Shown here piece after piece: positions 1-6,901 of a stretch of DNA of 64,000 bases. How positions within the stretch are numbered: the first letter of the stretch is position 1; every line of letters begins with the position of its first letter. The notes under the pieces are model-generated. The model saw nothing but the letters and a program-made list of their open reading frames with translations. It ran no database searches and was not told the DNA's origin. The translations under genes were made by a program, and so were the position numbers. Source of the stretch: Citricoccus alkalitolerans (lineage in GTDB: Bacteria; Actinomycetota; Actinomycetes; Actinomycetales; Micrococcaceae); the NCBI RefSeq assembly GCF_039528175.1, contig NZ_BAAALH010000002.1, positions 124,001 to 188,000 on the forward strand. The letters run 5' to 3'.

Positions 1-118
1 AGTGCTCGGTGAGCTGGGCGTCCGTCGGTCCGGAGGGGCCGATGTCCGCCCGCAGCTCCTCGAAGGTGGGCAGTCCGGTCGGCACGGTGCGGTGTTCGAG
101 GTGGGTGGTGTCCGTCAT
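1..118 (-). CDS. Unknown protein, 5' fragment running off the left edge
   Basis: An ATG opens a frame that runs to the window edge without a stop, giving about 39 residues. They are hydrophilic and Thr/Pro-rich, beginning MTDTTHLEHRTVPTGLPTFE. I do not recognise the family from this stub. It points the same way as the cyanase operon but is separated from it by about 370 bases, so it probably has its own promoter. The start was chosen because it is the first ATG with a continuous frame; a weak purine-rich stretch precedes it. Confidence 0.45.
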   Translation of the reverse strand, partial: MTDTTHLEHRTVPTGLPTFEELRADIGPSGPTDAQLTEH

Positions 119-489
119 GGGTGTCCCCGTCGTCCATGGCACACCGGAATGGCGTTGGCCCGGAACACGGCGTCGACATAGCCTGGCGGCCGGGACACGT
201 CTTCACGGTGGTGCCGTACTTGCCCCGCGGTGGTCCCCGGAGGCCGAATCATCACCTGGAGCACCCCACTACGGAGAGAGGGTTGCCGTCCGGCCAGCCA
301 GGGCTTAGCACCGGATCTCGTGATTCTGATGTCGACCCTAGGCAGTCAGCACGTGGCCGCCAAGCCTCGGGTCATGTTCAGCGGCCTGGCGTCATCTGGG
401 CCCGTTTCCGTGCCGATGTGCCGCCCCGACCGTCCTGGGCCGCCCCAGATGACGGTCTGTGACGGCCGGTGACGGAAGGGGCGGCCCGG
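119..489. other. Gene-free interval with an 11-bp inverted repeat
   Basis: No convincing coding frame is seen on either strand. It lies downstream of cyanase and upstream of the truncated left-edge gene. CGTCATCTGGG at 390-400 is repeated inverted as CCCAGATGACG at 444-454 with a 43-nt loop. This could be a weak transcript end for the cyanase operon or a regulatory element. The rest shows nothing I can name. Confidence 0.35.
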
Positions 490-939
490 TCACCAGCGGT
501 AGTCCAGGAACTTGCCATCCAAGGTGATGACCACGCGGTCGCCGTCCACATCGGCACGGCGGGCAACGTCTGCCTTGAAGTTGATGGCGCTCATGATGCC
601 GTCCCCGAACTCCTCGTGGATCAGGGCCTTCAGCGCCGGCCCGTAGACCGACATGGCCTCCATCAGTCGATAGATCGTGGGGTCGTTCATCACGGCCGGG
701 TCGCTGCCCCGGTTCGGCTGTTGCTGCAGGCTCTCAGCCACGTCGTCGCCCAGACCGAGCATCTCGACCACGACGCCGGCCTGGGCCGCGGTCATCGGGT
801 GCTGTCCCAGCAGCGCGGCCGTGGTCCACACCGGTGCGGCTCCGATGGCGGCCGCGAGGCCGGCCCAGGTGAGACCGGCACGGATGCGTGCGGCATTGAC
901 GAGGTCGGCAGCGTGCGCCTTATGCATGATGGGGTCCAT
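490..939 (-). CDS. cynS: Cyanate hydratase (cyanase)
   Basis: Converts cyanate plus bicarbonate to ammonia and CO2 in the cytoplasm. The 149 residues match the family length (about 156) with an N-terminal helix-turn-helix-like region and the C-terminal cyanase domain. The active-site set known from E. coli CynS is visible: Arg91 and Glu94 in YRLMEAMSVYG, and Ser117 in EFGDGIMSAINF. It starts 2 nt after the stop of the upstream FNT channel gene, so the two are very likely co-transcribed and translationally coupled. No clear Shine-Dalgarno precedes the ATG; a second ATG four codons in is an alternative start. Confidence 0.93.
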   Translation of the reverse strand: MDPIMHKAHAADLVNAARIRAGLTWAGLAAAIGAAPVWTTAALLGQHPMTAAQAGVVVEMLGLGDDVAESLQQQPNRGSDPAVMNDPTIYRLMEAMSVYGPALKALIHEEFGDGIMSAINFKADVARRADVDGDRVVITLDGKFLDYRW

Positions 940-941
940 GG

Positions 942-1787
942 TCAGCGGCTCACGGCGTGGTCGGGCAGGGCCGGCAGCTTCGGCTGACGCTTGGCCGCCG
1001 TACGGTAGTGGGTGGCGTAGAGCGTCAGGCCCACGAAGGAGAGGCCACCCACGAGGTTGCCGAGCACGGTCGGGATCTCGTTCCAGACGAGGTAGTCCAT
1101 GATGGAGAACTCACCGCCCAGCATGAGGCCCGCCGGGAAGAGGAACATGTTGACGATGGAGTGCTCGAATCCCATGTAGAAGAAGAGCATGACCGGCATC
1201 CACATGATCAGGGCCTTGCCCACGACGTCCTTGGCCAGGAAGGCCGCGACCACACCGGTCGAGACCATCCAGTTGCAGAGCACGCCGCGGATGAAGAGCG
1301 TCAGCATGCCACCCGCGCCGTATTCGGCATAGCCGACGGTTCTCCCCTCGCCGATGGAGCCGATCTGCTGGGCCACCTCGTTCGGCGGGGTGTGGAAGCC
1401 GTAGGTCATGGTTACCACCATCATGACGGCCACCAGGAAGGCTCCGGCGAAGTTGCCGACGAAGACCAGGCCCCAGTTCCGCAACAGGCCTCCGATGGTC
1501 ACGCCGGGCCTCTTGTCGATCCAGGCCAGCGGGACGAGGGTGAAGACACCCGTGAGCAGGTCGAAGCCGAGCAGGTAGATGAGGATGAAGCCGACCGGGA
1601 ACAGCAACGCACCCACGAGGGCGTTGCCGGTCTGCACGGTGACGGTGATGGCGAATGCGGCGGCGAGGGCCAGGATGGCGCCGGCCATGAACGAGCGGAT
1701 CAGGGTGTCTCGAGTGGACATGAAGACCTTGGACTCACCGGCGTCGACCATGTGTTTCACGAAGTCTGACGGGCTGACATAGGACAT
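942..1787 (-). CDS. Formate/nitrite transporter (FNT) family channel, possible cyanate channel
   Basis: A 281-residue integral membrane protein with six to seven hydrophobic segments and the FNT signature region (GNFAGAFLVA, LCNWMV). FNT proteins are pentameric channels for small monovalent anions such as formate, nitrite or hydrosulfide. It is the first gene of a two-gene operon with cyanase, so cyanate or bicarbonate is a plausible cargo; that is inference from context. No nitrite reductase or formate enzyme lies nearby. The start ATG is the first in frame, preceded by a GGAGTGAT ribosome-binding sequence. Confidence 0.88.
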   Translation of the reverse strand: MSYVSPSDFVKHMVDAGESKVFMSTRDTLIRSFMAGAILALAAAFAITVTVQTGNALVGALLFPVGFILIYLLGFDLLTGVFTLVPLAWIDKRPGVTIGGLLRNWGLVFVGNFAGAFLVAVMMVVTMTYGFHTPPNEVAQQIGSIGEGRTVGYAEYGAGGMLTLFIRGVLCNWMVSTGVVAAFLAKDVVGKALIMWMPVMLFFYMGFEHSIVNMFLFPAGLMLGGEFSIMDYLVWNEIPTVLGNLVGGLSFVGLTLYATHYRTAAKRQPKLPALPDHAVSR

Positions 1788-1933
1788 GGGACATCACTCC
1801 AAGGGCGAGGGGGCGGGCATACCCCCAACCTAGGAAGCGTGCGTTTCTGCGGTGTTTCCGCCCGCGCACCTGCCCACGAAATCTCCCTCACTGTCCCGGC
1901 GCGATGCAGTGAGATACCCTCCGGTCAATCCCG

Positions 1934-2041
1934 TCAGGGCAGCTCCCTGACCAGCTTCGATGCCGCGGGGAGGGCCAGCGCCAAGTCGCGGACGCGCTGG
2001 AAGTGGAGGTCGCCGTCGTCGTACGTCTGCGGGTGGGCCAT
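1934..2041 (-). pseudogene. MmcQ/YjbR-type protein remnant (N-terminal 35 codons)
   Basis: A 35-codon frame reads MAHPQTYDDGDLHFQRVRDL followed by ALALP, which resembles the start of MmcQ/YjbR family proteins (a PQ-Y-D-D/E start and an R-IALALPG segment). It ends at a stop right after the first helix, with none of the usual body (about 120 residues). No continuation was found in the other frames before the neighbouring FNT gene. I read it as a decayed fragment. The match is from memory of the family and is modest. Confidence 0.4.
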
Positions 2042-2087
2042 CGGCCCGGTTACCCCGGTGACCGAGGCCGCGTGAAGTCTCGGCTCC

Positions 2088-2786
2088 CTACGCCTCGGGA
2101 ACCGCGGCGTAGGCCGGCTCGGCCTTCTTGACCCGGCCGATGACCCACATGGTCACCGGGGACAGGACGATCTCGACGACGGACTTGAACACGAAGCCCA
2201 CCAGGACGTAGTTGAGGAACGTCGGCACGTCCGTGATGCCGATGACCCCGGCAGCGATGGAGCAGAACACGAGGGTGTCCAGGAACTCACCCACCAGAGT
2301 GGAGGCGGCCAGCCGGCCGAAGAGCAGGCGTTCGCCGGAGCGGCGCTTGAGGCGGACCATGAGCCAGGAGTTGGCCAGTTGACCGACGAGGAATCCGAGC
2401 AGGGAGGCGAGCACGATCAGGGGCACGGGTGCCAGGGTCCGGACAAGGGCCTCCTGGCCGTCGTACCACTCGGCACCGGGCAGGGCGATGATGACCCAGA
2501 AGCAAAGCGCGGCGAAGACCGAGAGGGCGAAGGTGGTGACGATGGCGCGCCGGGAGGCCTTGAAGCCGTAGACCTCGGCGACCACGTCCCCGATGATGTA
2601 GGCCAACGGGAAGAGGAAGAACCCGCCGTCCGTGACGATGGCGCCGAAGGTCACGCCCTTGGAGGCACCGAGGTTGGACAGGATCAGCACGACGGCCATG
2701 ACCGCCGTGAAGAGGGCATAGAGGCCGGTGCCGGTGGGGGCGAAACGGGCAGGTGCGTGCTGAGGGGCAGGTGCGGAAGAGTTCAC
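2088..2786 (-). CDS. yhhQ: Queuosine precursor transporter (YhhQ/VUT family)
   Basis: A 232-residue membrane protein of the VUT_1/YhhQ family, which imports the queuosine precursors preQ0/preQ1 for tRNA modification. Six hydrophobic segments are visible with the family signature GGFFLFPLAYIIGDVVAEVYG near residue 50 and the GEFLDTLVF block near residue 165. I chose the GTG start (VNSSAPAPQ) because AAGGA lies 7 nt upstream and the preceding 24 codons look non-conserved; an ATG at 2858 is the alternative. It is a monocistronic gene unrelated to the catabolic genes around it. Confidence 0.85.
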   Translation of the reverse strand: MNSSAPAPQHAPARFAPTGTGLYALFTAVMAVVLILSNLGASKGVTFGAIVTDGGFFLFPLAYIIGDVVAEVYGFKASRRAIVTTFALSVFAALCFWVIIALPGAEWYDGQEALVRTLAPVPLIVLASLLGFLVGQLANSWLMVRLKRRSGERLLFGRLAASTLVGEFLDTLVFCSIAAGVIGITDVPTFLNYVLVGFVFKSVVEIVLSPVTMWVIGRVKKAEPAYAAVPEA

Positions 2787-2978
2787 GTGGGGTCCTTGGG
2801 CGGTGGTTCGCCGAGACCTCCAGCGCCAGGGCGCGGTGGCGGTCGGCTGTATTAACACTCACGGTGATCCGGACGCGGCGGCTGACGGTCTCAACGACCC
2901 CGCACGCACCCGCTGCCCCGGGTGGCGTTCGAACGACTCCTTATTCTTCCATATCCGTGCTGCCGGGAGTGCTCTGGC

Positions 2979-3977
2979 CTACTTGACGATCATGGAGTCC
3001 AGGTCCGGCTCCTGGTCGATGAACCCGTATTTCACGGCCAGCTCGCCGATGGCCTGCATCTGGTCCTCGCGGACCTCTCCTCCGAGCTCGTCCAGTGTGA
3101 GGGCCATGGCCACGTCCTCGGGAAGGTTCATGAACTCCGGCAGGAGCTTCTTGGCTTCGTCGTTGTTCTCGTCCGTGGCGGCGAGCGCCTCGGTGATGGC
3201 CGCCTGGAACTGTTCCACGGTCTCCGGGTTCTCCTCGGCGAAGGTCCCCGAGGTGAACGTGACCATGGTCGGCATGCCCTCGATCGAGTCACGGAACGAG
3301 TACCCCAGGAGCTCGTTGTCCGGATCCTCGAGCGCGGTGGTCAGGAACGGCTCCGGGATCCAGATGGCGTCTGTGTTCCCCTGCTCGAGCTGAGCCGGCA
3401 TGTCCTGGAACGGCATCTCCGCGAACTTCACGTCCGCCGGATCGGAGCCGCCCCGTTCGGCCAGGTCCATCAGCGTCAGGTCCCCGAGGGTCCGTAGGGC
3501 GTTGATGGAGGTGGTCTTGCCGGCCAGGTCGCCGTAGTCCTCGATTTCCGAGTCCCCCCGCGTCACGACTCCCGAGGTGTCCTCGCCTTCGTCCGCAGAG
3601 TTGCAGTATCCGGCCACGATCTTCATGTCCAGGCCCTGGTCCACGGCCGTGAGGACAGACAGCGGGTTGCCGACCCCGAAGTCCATCTGCCCGTTGGACA
3701 CGGCGGGCAGCATGGCGGCGCCGGCATTGGCGAGGGCGATCTCAACGTCGAGTCCGTGCTTTTCGAAGATGCCCTCCTGGATGCCGTAGTCGACGGCGAC
3801 CGAGGCGGCCAACGGGACGAGGCCGACCGTGACCTGGGTGAGTCCGCCGGCCGCCGCGTCAGATTCACTGGAGGTGGGAGCGCCACCCGTTCCGGATGGG
3901 GAACCCGAGGAACAGGCGGTCAGGGCAAGCCCGGCCACGGCAACGGTGGACAGCAAGCTCCGGCGGGATGACTTCAT
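2979..3977 (-). CDS. ABC transporter substrate-binding lipoprotein, SsuA/THI5-like (NMT1 type)
   Basis: A 332-residue extracytoplasmic binding protein. The leader MKSSRRSLLSTVAVAGLALT ends in a lipobox (LTAC), so the mature protein is lipid-anchored. The body has the NMT1/SsuA fold pattern (TVGLVPLAASVAVDYGIQEG, GIFEKHGLDVEI, AIWIPEPFL), typical of binders of sulfonates, pyrimidines or aromatic acids. ATG 3977 is preferred over 4010 because AGGAG lies just upstream. No permease or ATPase adjoins it, so it is an orphan in this window. It diverges from the extradiol dioxygenase across a promoter carrying a TTGTTGACAAT motif, which suggests an aromatic ligand. Confidence 0.85.
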   Translation of the reverse strand: MKSSRRSLLSTVAVAGLALTACSSGSPSGTGGAPTSSESDAAAGGLTQVTVGLVPLAASVAVDYGIQEGIFEKHGLDVEIALANAGAAMLPAVSNGQMDFGVGNPLSVLTAVDQGLDMKIVAGYCNSADEGEDTSGVVTRGDSEIEDYGDLAGKTTSINALRTLGDLTLMDLAERGGSDPADVKFAEMPFQDMPAQLEQGNTDAIWIPEPFLTTALEDPDNELLGYSFRDSIEGMPTMVTFTSGTFAEENPETVEQFQAAITEALAATDENNDEAKKLLPEFMNLPEDVAMALTLDELGGEVREDQMQAIGELAVKYGFIDQEPDLDSMIVK

Positions 3978-4021
3978 GACTACTCCTGGATCGAATGTGG
4001 GGCGGGTCACAATGGAGCCGA

Positions 4022-4043
4022 ATACCTATGACCGTAGCCATAG
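4022..4043. promoter_or_regulatory. CTATG...CATAG inverted repeat upstream of the binding lipoprotein
   Basis: ATACCTATG at 4022-4030 is followed by CATAG at 4039-4043, giving an imperfect inverted repeat with an 8-nt spacer. The ATACCTATG half is identical to the half-site of the perfect palindrome in front of the LigM-type gene (55069-55088). It may be a binding site for the same regulator or a chance match. Confidence 0.3.
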
Positions 4044-4063
4044 CCCCGCAAACTGTCTATGAT

Positions 4064-4075
4064 TTTGTTGACAAT
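4064..4075. promoter_or_regulatory. Operator-like motif TTTGTTGACAAT between binding protein and dioxygenase
   Basis: The 11-mer TTGTTGACAAT recurs in the galB/MFS divergent promoter at 6794-6804. TTGT-TG-ACAA fits the TNGTNNACNA pattern of GntR-family operators. It sits in the middle of the 158-bp divergent intergenic region. The regulator gene is not in this window. Confidence 0.5.
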
Positions 4076-4135
4076 CTTGTTCAATATCCGTGACACGCTC
4101 TCCGAGCAGCACCCCGTCCCCACAGGAGCCCGTCC

Positions 4136-5158
4136 ATGACCGAACGCATCCGCGACATCGCCCACCTGTCCACCGTCGAGCTGTACACCCCGAAGTTCGA
4201 GGAGTCGCTCTGGTTCTTCCGGGACCTGCTGGCCATGCGTGAGGTCAGCCGCACCACGGAGAACGGTGGCGAGGTCGCCTACCTGCACTGCTGGGACGAC
4301 TACGAGCCCTACTCCATCAAGCTCACCGAGAAGGAGCACGCCGGCGTCGGCCGGGTGGGCTGGCGCGCCCACAGCCCGGAGGCCCTGGAGCGCACCGTCG
4401 CCCGCATCGAGGCGACCGGACTCGGCGAGGGCTGGGTGGACGGCGAGCAGGGTCGCGGACGCACCTATCGTTTCCAGAACCCAGACCGGCATCTCATGGA
4501 GGTCTATTTCGACACCGAGTGGTACGAGGCCACGGATGAGGACCGACCGGCACTGAAGAACCAGGCGTCCAAATTCCCCGGCTTCGGCGCCAATGCCCGC
4601 CGCCTGGACCACATCAACTACCTCACCTCGGACATGGCCGGCGTATGCGAGTTCTCCGAGAACGTGATGGGCGGCTACACCACCGAGTTCATCCAGCTCA
4701 ACGACGGCGACGTCGGGGCCCACTGGTACACCTTCGGACAGAAGTCCTACGACATGGTCTATTCGGACGACTGGACCGGCACCCCGGGCCGCCTCCACCA
4801 CGTCGCCTTCGCCGCCGATACGCGCGAGGACATCCTCAAGGCCGCGGATATCTTCCTGGAGAACGGCATCTTCATCGAGTACGGCCCCTACAAGCACGCC
4901 ATCCAGCAGGGTTTCTTCCTCTACGTGTGGGAGCCGGGCGGCAATCGCATCGAACTGGCCAACCAGGGCTCACGCCTGATCCTCGCCCCGGACTGGAAGC
5001 CAGTCGGCTGGACCCAGGAAGAGCGCGCCCGGGGGCAGGCCTGGGGCATGAAGACCATCCCGACCTTCCACACCCACGGCACCCCCGTGGTGGAGGACGC
5101 GGATTCTGCCGCGAACCCGCACGAGGCAACGAAGCGTGGCGAGGGCCTGGAGTCCTGA
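4136..5158 (+). CDS. Type I extradiol ring-cleavage dioxygenase (VOC fold, catechol 2,3-dioxygenase-like)
   Basis: A 340-residue two-domain vicinal-oxygen-chelate protein expected to cleave a dihydroxylated aromatic ring with Fe(II) and O2. The Fe ligand triad of type I extradiol enzymes is visible: His159 (LDHINYL), His221 or His222 (RLHHVAF) and Glu273 (GNRIEL), with the conserved WEPGGNR before the Glu. The C-terminus is about 30 residues longer than metapyrocatechase. It is convergent with genes for GalB-like and GalC-like enzymes of the gallate/protocatechuate meta pathway, so the substrate is probably gallate, protocatechuate or a relative. Those substrates are normally cleaved by the unrelated LigB-type enzymes, so this assignment is inference. 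An AGGAG lies upstream of the ATG. Confidence 0.8.
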   Translation: MTERIRDIAHLSTVELYTPKFEESLWFFRDLLAMREVSRTTENGGEVAYLHCWDDYEPYSIKLTEKEHAGVGRVGWRAHSPEALERTVARIEATGLGEGWVDGEQGRGRTYRFQNPDRHLMEVYFDTEWYEATDEDRPALKNQASKFPGFGANARRLDHINYLTSDMAGVCEFSENVMGGYTTEFIQLNDGDVGAHWYTFGQKSYDMVYSDDWTGTPGRLHHVAFAADTREDILKAADIFLENGIFIEYGPYKHAIQQGFFLYVWEPGGNRIELANQGSRLILAPDWKPVGWTQEERARGQAWGMKTIPTFHTHGTPVVEDADSAANPHEATKRGEGLES

Positions 5159-5268
5159 CCTCGCGCATCCTCCGGTCATGCCCCAGAGCTTCAGTGGTTC
5201 GCCTCTGCGCCCCGGGAGGCTAGCGGCAGCACGCTGCTTCGCCGCAGCCGGCACCACCCTGGGCCAGA

Positions 5269-5329
5269 GTTACGAGCACGCTCGTCGCAGCGTCCGTCGG
5301 CGTGTCTCAACGGGGAGCGTGCTCGTAAC
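5269..5329. terminator. Inverted repeat between convergent dioxygenase and aldolase genes
   Basis: GTTACGAGCACGCTC (5269-5283) is repeated as a perfect inverted copy at 5315-5329 with a 31-nt spacer. It lies between two convergent gene ends. A bidirectional terminator is the simplest reading, although the loop is long and there is no T-run. Confidence 0.45.
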
Positions 5330-5344
5330 CTCAGGTGGTCGGAG

Positions 5345-5959
5345 TCAGAACCCGATCTCGGCGCGCTGCTTCGTCTCCGCGGCGTGCTTGGCCTCGGCCT
5401 TGACCAGGATCTCGGCCGCGTGGGATCGCGGGACGACCGCGACGCCGTCGTCGTCCCCCAGCACCAGATCTCCCGGATGCACCACCACGGTCCCGACGGC
5501 GGCCGCCACCCCGCCCACGAACGGCCCGTTGCGGTAGGGGCCGGCCGGCGTCGTGCCCCGGGCAAAGACCGGGAACCGCATCTGTTCGAGGTCCACCGCG
5601 TCCCTGACGCTGGCGTCCAGGACGAAGCCGACGCAGCCCTGGGCCATGGCGCGGCCGGCGATGAGTTCGCCGATGAGGGCGCGGTGGGTGGCCGCCTGGC
5701 CGTTGACCACGAGCACGTCTCCGGGCTGCAGGGTGGGGATGGTCTCGTGGATGCCGAGGTTGTCCCCGCCGGCCACCGTCACGGGGACGGCGCGGCCGGC
5801 CATCTTCACACCGGCGGAGGGCCACACGGACTGGATGCCGGAATCGACCACGTTGAGACGGTCCATGGCGTCGCCGACGTTGGCCACCGGCAGGGCCGCG
5901 AACCGCTCGATCAGATCCGCCTCTGACAACTGGGCGGCGGCCTCGGCGGGGATGCTCAC
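5345..5959 (-). CDS. galC: 4-carboxy-4-hydroxy-2-oxoadipate (CHA) aldolase-like, RraA family
   Basis: A 204-residue RraA-fold protein. The divalent-metal aldolases of this family split CHA into pyruvate and oxaloacetate, the last step of gallate and protocatechuate 4,5-cleavage; others are oxaloacetate decarboxylases or RNase E regulators. The core motif is visible near residues 95-125 (IAGRAMAQGCVGFVLDASVRD, containing the G...D.R.RD-type metal/substrate residues), with GD.V...N in front. The GTG start overlaps the GalB-like stop by 4 nt, so the hydratase-aldolase order supports the assignment. The substrate is inferred from this pairing. Confidence 0.78.
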   Translation of the reverse strand: MSIPAEAAAQLSEADLIERFAALPVANVGDAMDRLNVVDSGIQSVWPSAGVKMAGRAVPVTVAGGDNLGIHETIPTLQPGDVLVVNGQAATHRALIGELIAGRAMAQGCVGFVLDASVRDAVDLEQMRFPVFARGTTPAGPYRNGPFVGGVAAAVGTVVVHPGDLVLGDDDGVAVVPRSHAAEILVKAEAKHAAETKQRAEIGF

Positions 5960-6696
5960 AGGCTGTCCACCACGTTCGGGACCAGGCGCATGAAGGCCTC
6001 GGCCTGGCGGATCTCCTTGTTCCCGGTGACCTTGCGGGCATGGTTGCCGCGGTGCTCCGCGCGCTCGGCATAGTAGGACTGCAGGTAGACCTGCGCCTTC
6101 ATCTCGGCCATGGCGGCCTTCTTCTGCTCGAAGACGGCGGTGATGTCCACGAAGACGGACGGCACGAAGCCGCACAGCTCGGGCTGATGGGGCTCGAAGA
6201 CCAGGAACTCGCTCGGCGGGGCGGTCTTGAACCCGGACTCGACGCCGGCTCCCGAGGTCATCAGGCGGGCCTTCTGAACCATCTCATAGGCCACCGGATG
6301 GTCCGGGTTGAAGGGGTCCTTGTCCGGGTGGGTCAGCACCACGGTGGGGGCGAAGTCACGCATCAGGTCGGCTAGCCGCTCGATATCCGAGTGGTCGTTG
6401 ACCAGGGGATAGTCGCCCAGATCGAAGGCTTCGAAGGAGGCACCCAGGTGCTGGGAGGCCTTCTCGGCCTCCTGGTGGCGAATGCGCTTAACGTTCTCCT
6501 CGGTCTGCCCCTCCTCCTGCCACAGGACTCCGGACTCGCCTCGCTCACCGTAGGTCAGGGCGACAACCTTGGCCTCGCCGCCAGCCTGGACGAACGTGGC
6601 GACAGCCCCGGCAGCACGCCAGACGAAGTCAGCCGAATGGGCCCCGACCACCAGGAGGCGGCCGGCGGAACGATCAGAGGGGGAACTGCTGGTCAT
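5956..6696 (-). CDS. galB: 4-oxalomesaconate hydratase, GalB type (PIG-L family)
   Basis: A 246-residue PIG-L/LmbE-fold protein. GalB of Pseudomonas putida is a zinc hydratase of this fold that adds water to 4-oxalomesaconate to give CHA. The GalB pattern is strong: VVGAHSADFVWRAAGA at the N-terminus (metal-binding AH..D), YGERGESGVLW, HPDKDPFNPDHP and FEPHQPELCGFVPSVF. These distinguish it from mycothiol or GlcNAc deacetylases. AAAGGA precedes the ATG. It is translationally coupled to the aldolase and divergent from an MFS permease across the second TTGTTGACAAT motif. Confidence 0.85.
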   Translation of the reverse strand: MTSSSPSDRSAGRLLVVGAHSADFVWRAAGAVATFVQAGGEAKVVALTYGERGESGVLWQEEGQTEENVKRIRHQEAEKASQHLGASFEAFDLGDYPLVNDHSDIERLADLMRDFAPTVVLTHPDKDPFNPDHPVAYEMVQKARLMTSGAGVESGFKTAPPSEFLVFEPHQPELCGFVPSVFVDITAVFEQKKAAMAEMKAQVYLQSYYAERAEHRGNHARKVTGNKEIRQAEAFMRLVPNVVDSL

Positions 6697-6792
6697 AGGG
6701 GGATTCCTTTCGGGGTGCCAGCGCCGTGCGCCGGTGCTGGAGGCTCGCTCTGATTCCCAGCCTAGACACCAACCCCGGAAACTGACAACAAA

Positions 6793-6804
6793 ATTGTTGA
6801 CAAT
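6793..6804. promoter_or_regulatory. Operator-like motif ATTGTTGACAAT between galB and the MFS permease
   Basis: ATTGTTGACAAT forms a near-palindrome (ATTGT/ACAAT) and shares an 11-mer with the site at 4065-4075. It lies in the roughly 205-bp divergent interval between the GalB-like gene and the permease. Both copies flank the same putative meta-cleavage module, so a common regulator is likely. Confidence 0.5.
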
Positions 6805-6901
6805 CCTAGTCCCTACCGGGATAGTGACATGTGCTTCAGATCACCCCACGACGACCTCAACCGATGCACCCCGTGACCAGATCCGAGAAAGGTCTCGATC
6901 C

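Noticed and set aside
1839..2075. A short + strand open frame between the FNT channel and YhhQ genes
   Set aside because: Composition is Arg/Ser/Ala-rich without family resemblance; the minus strand holds a better explanation (YjbR-like fragment).
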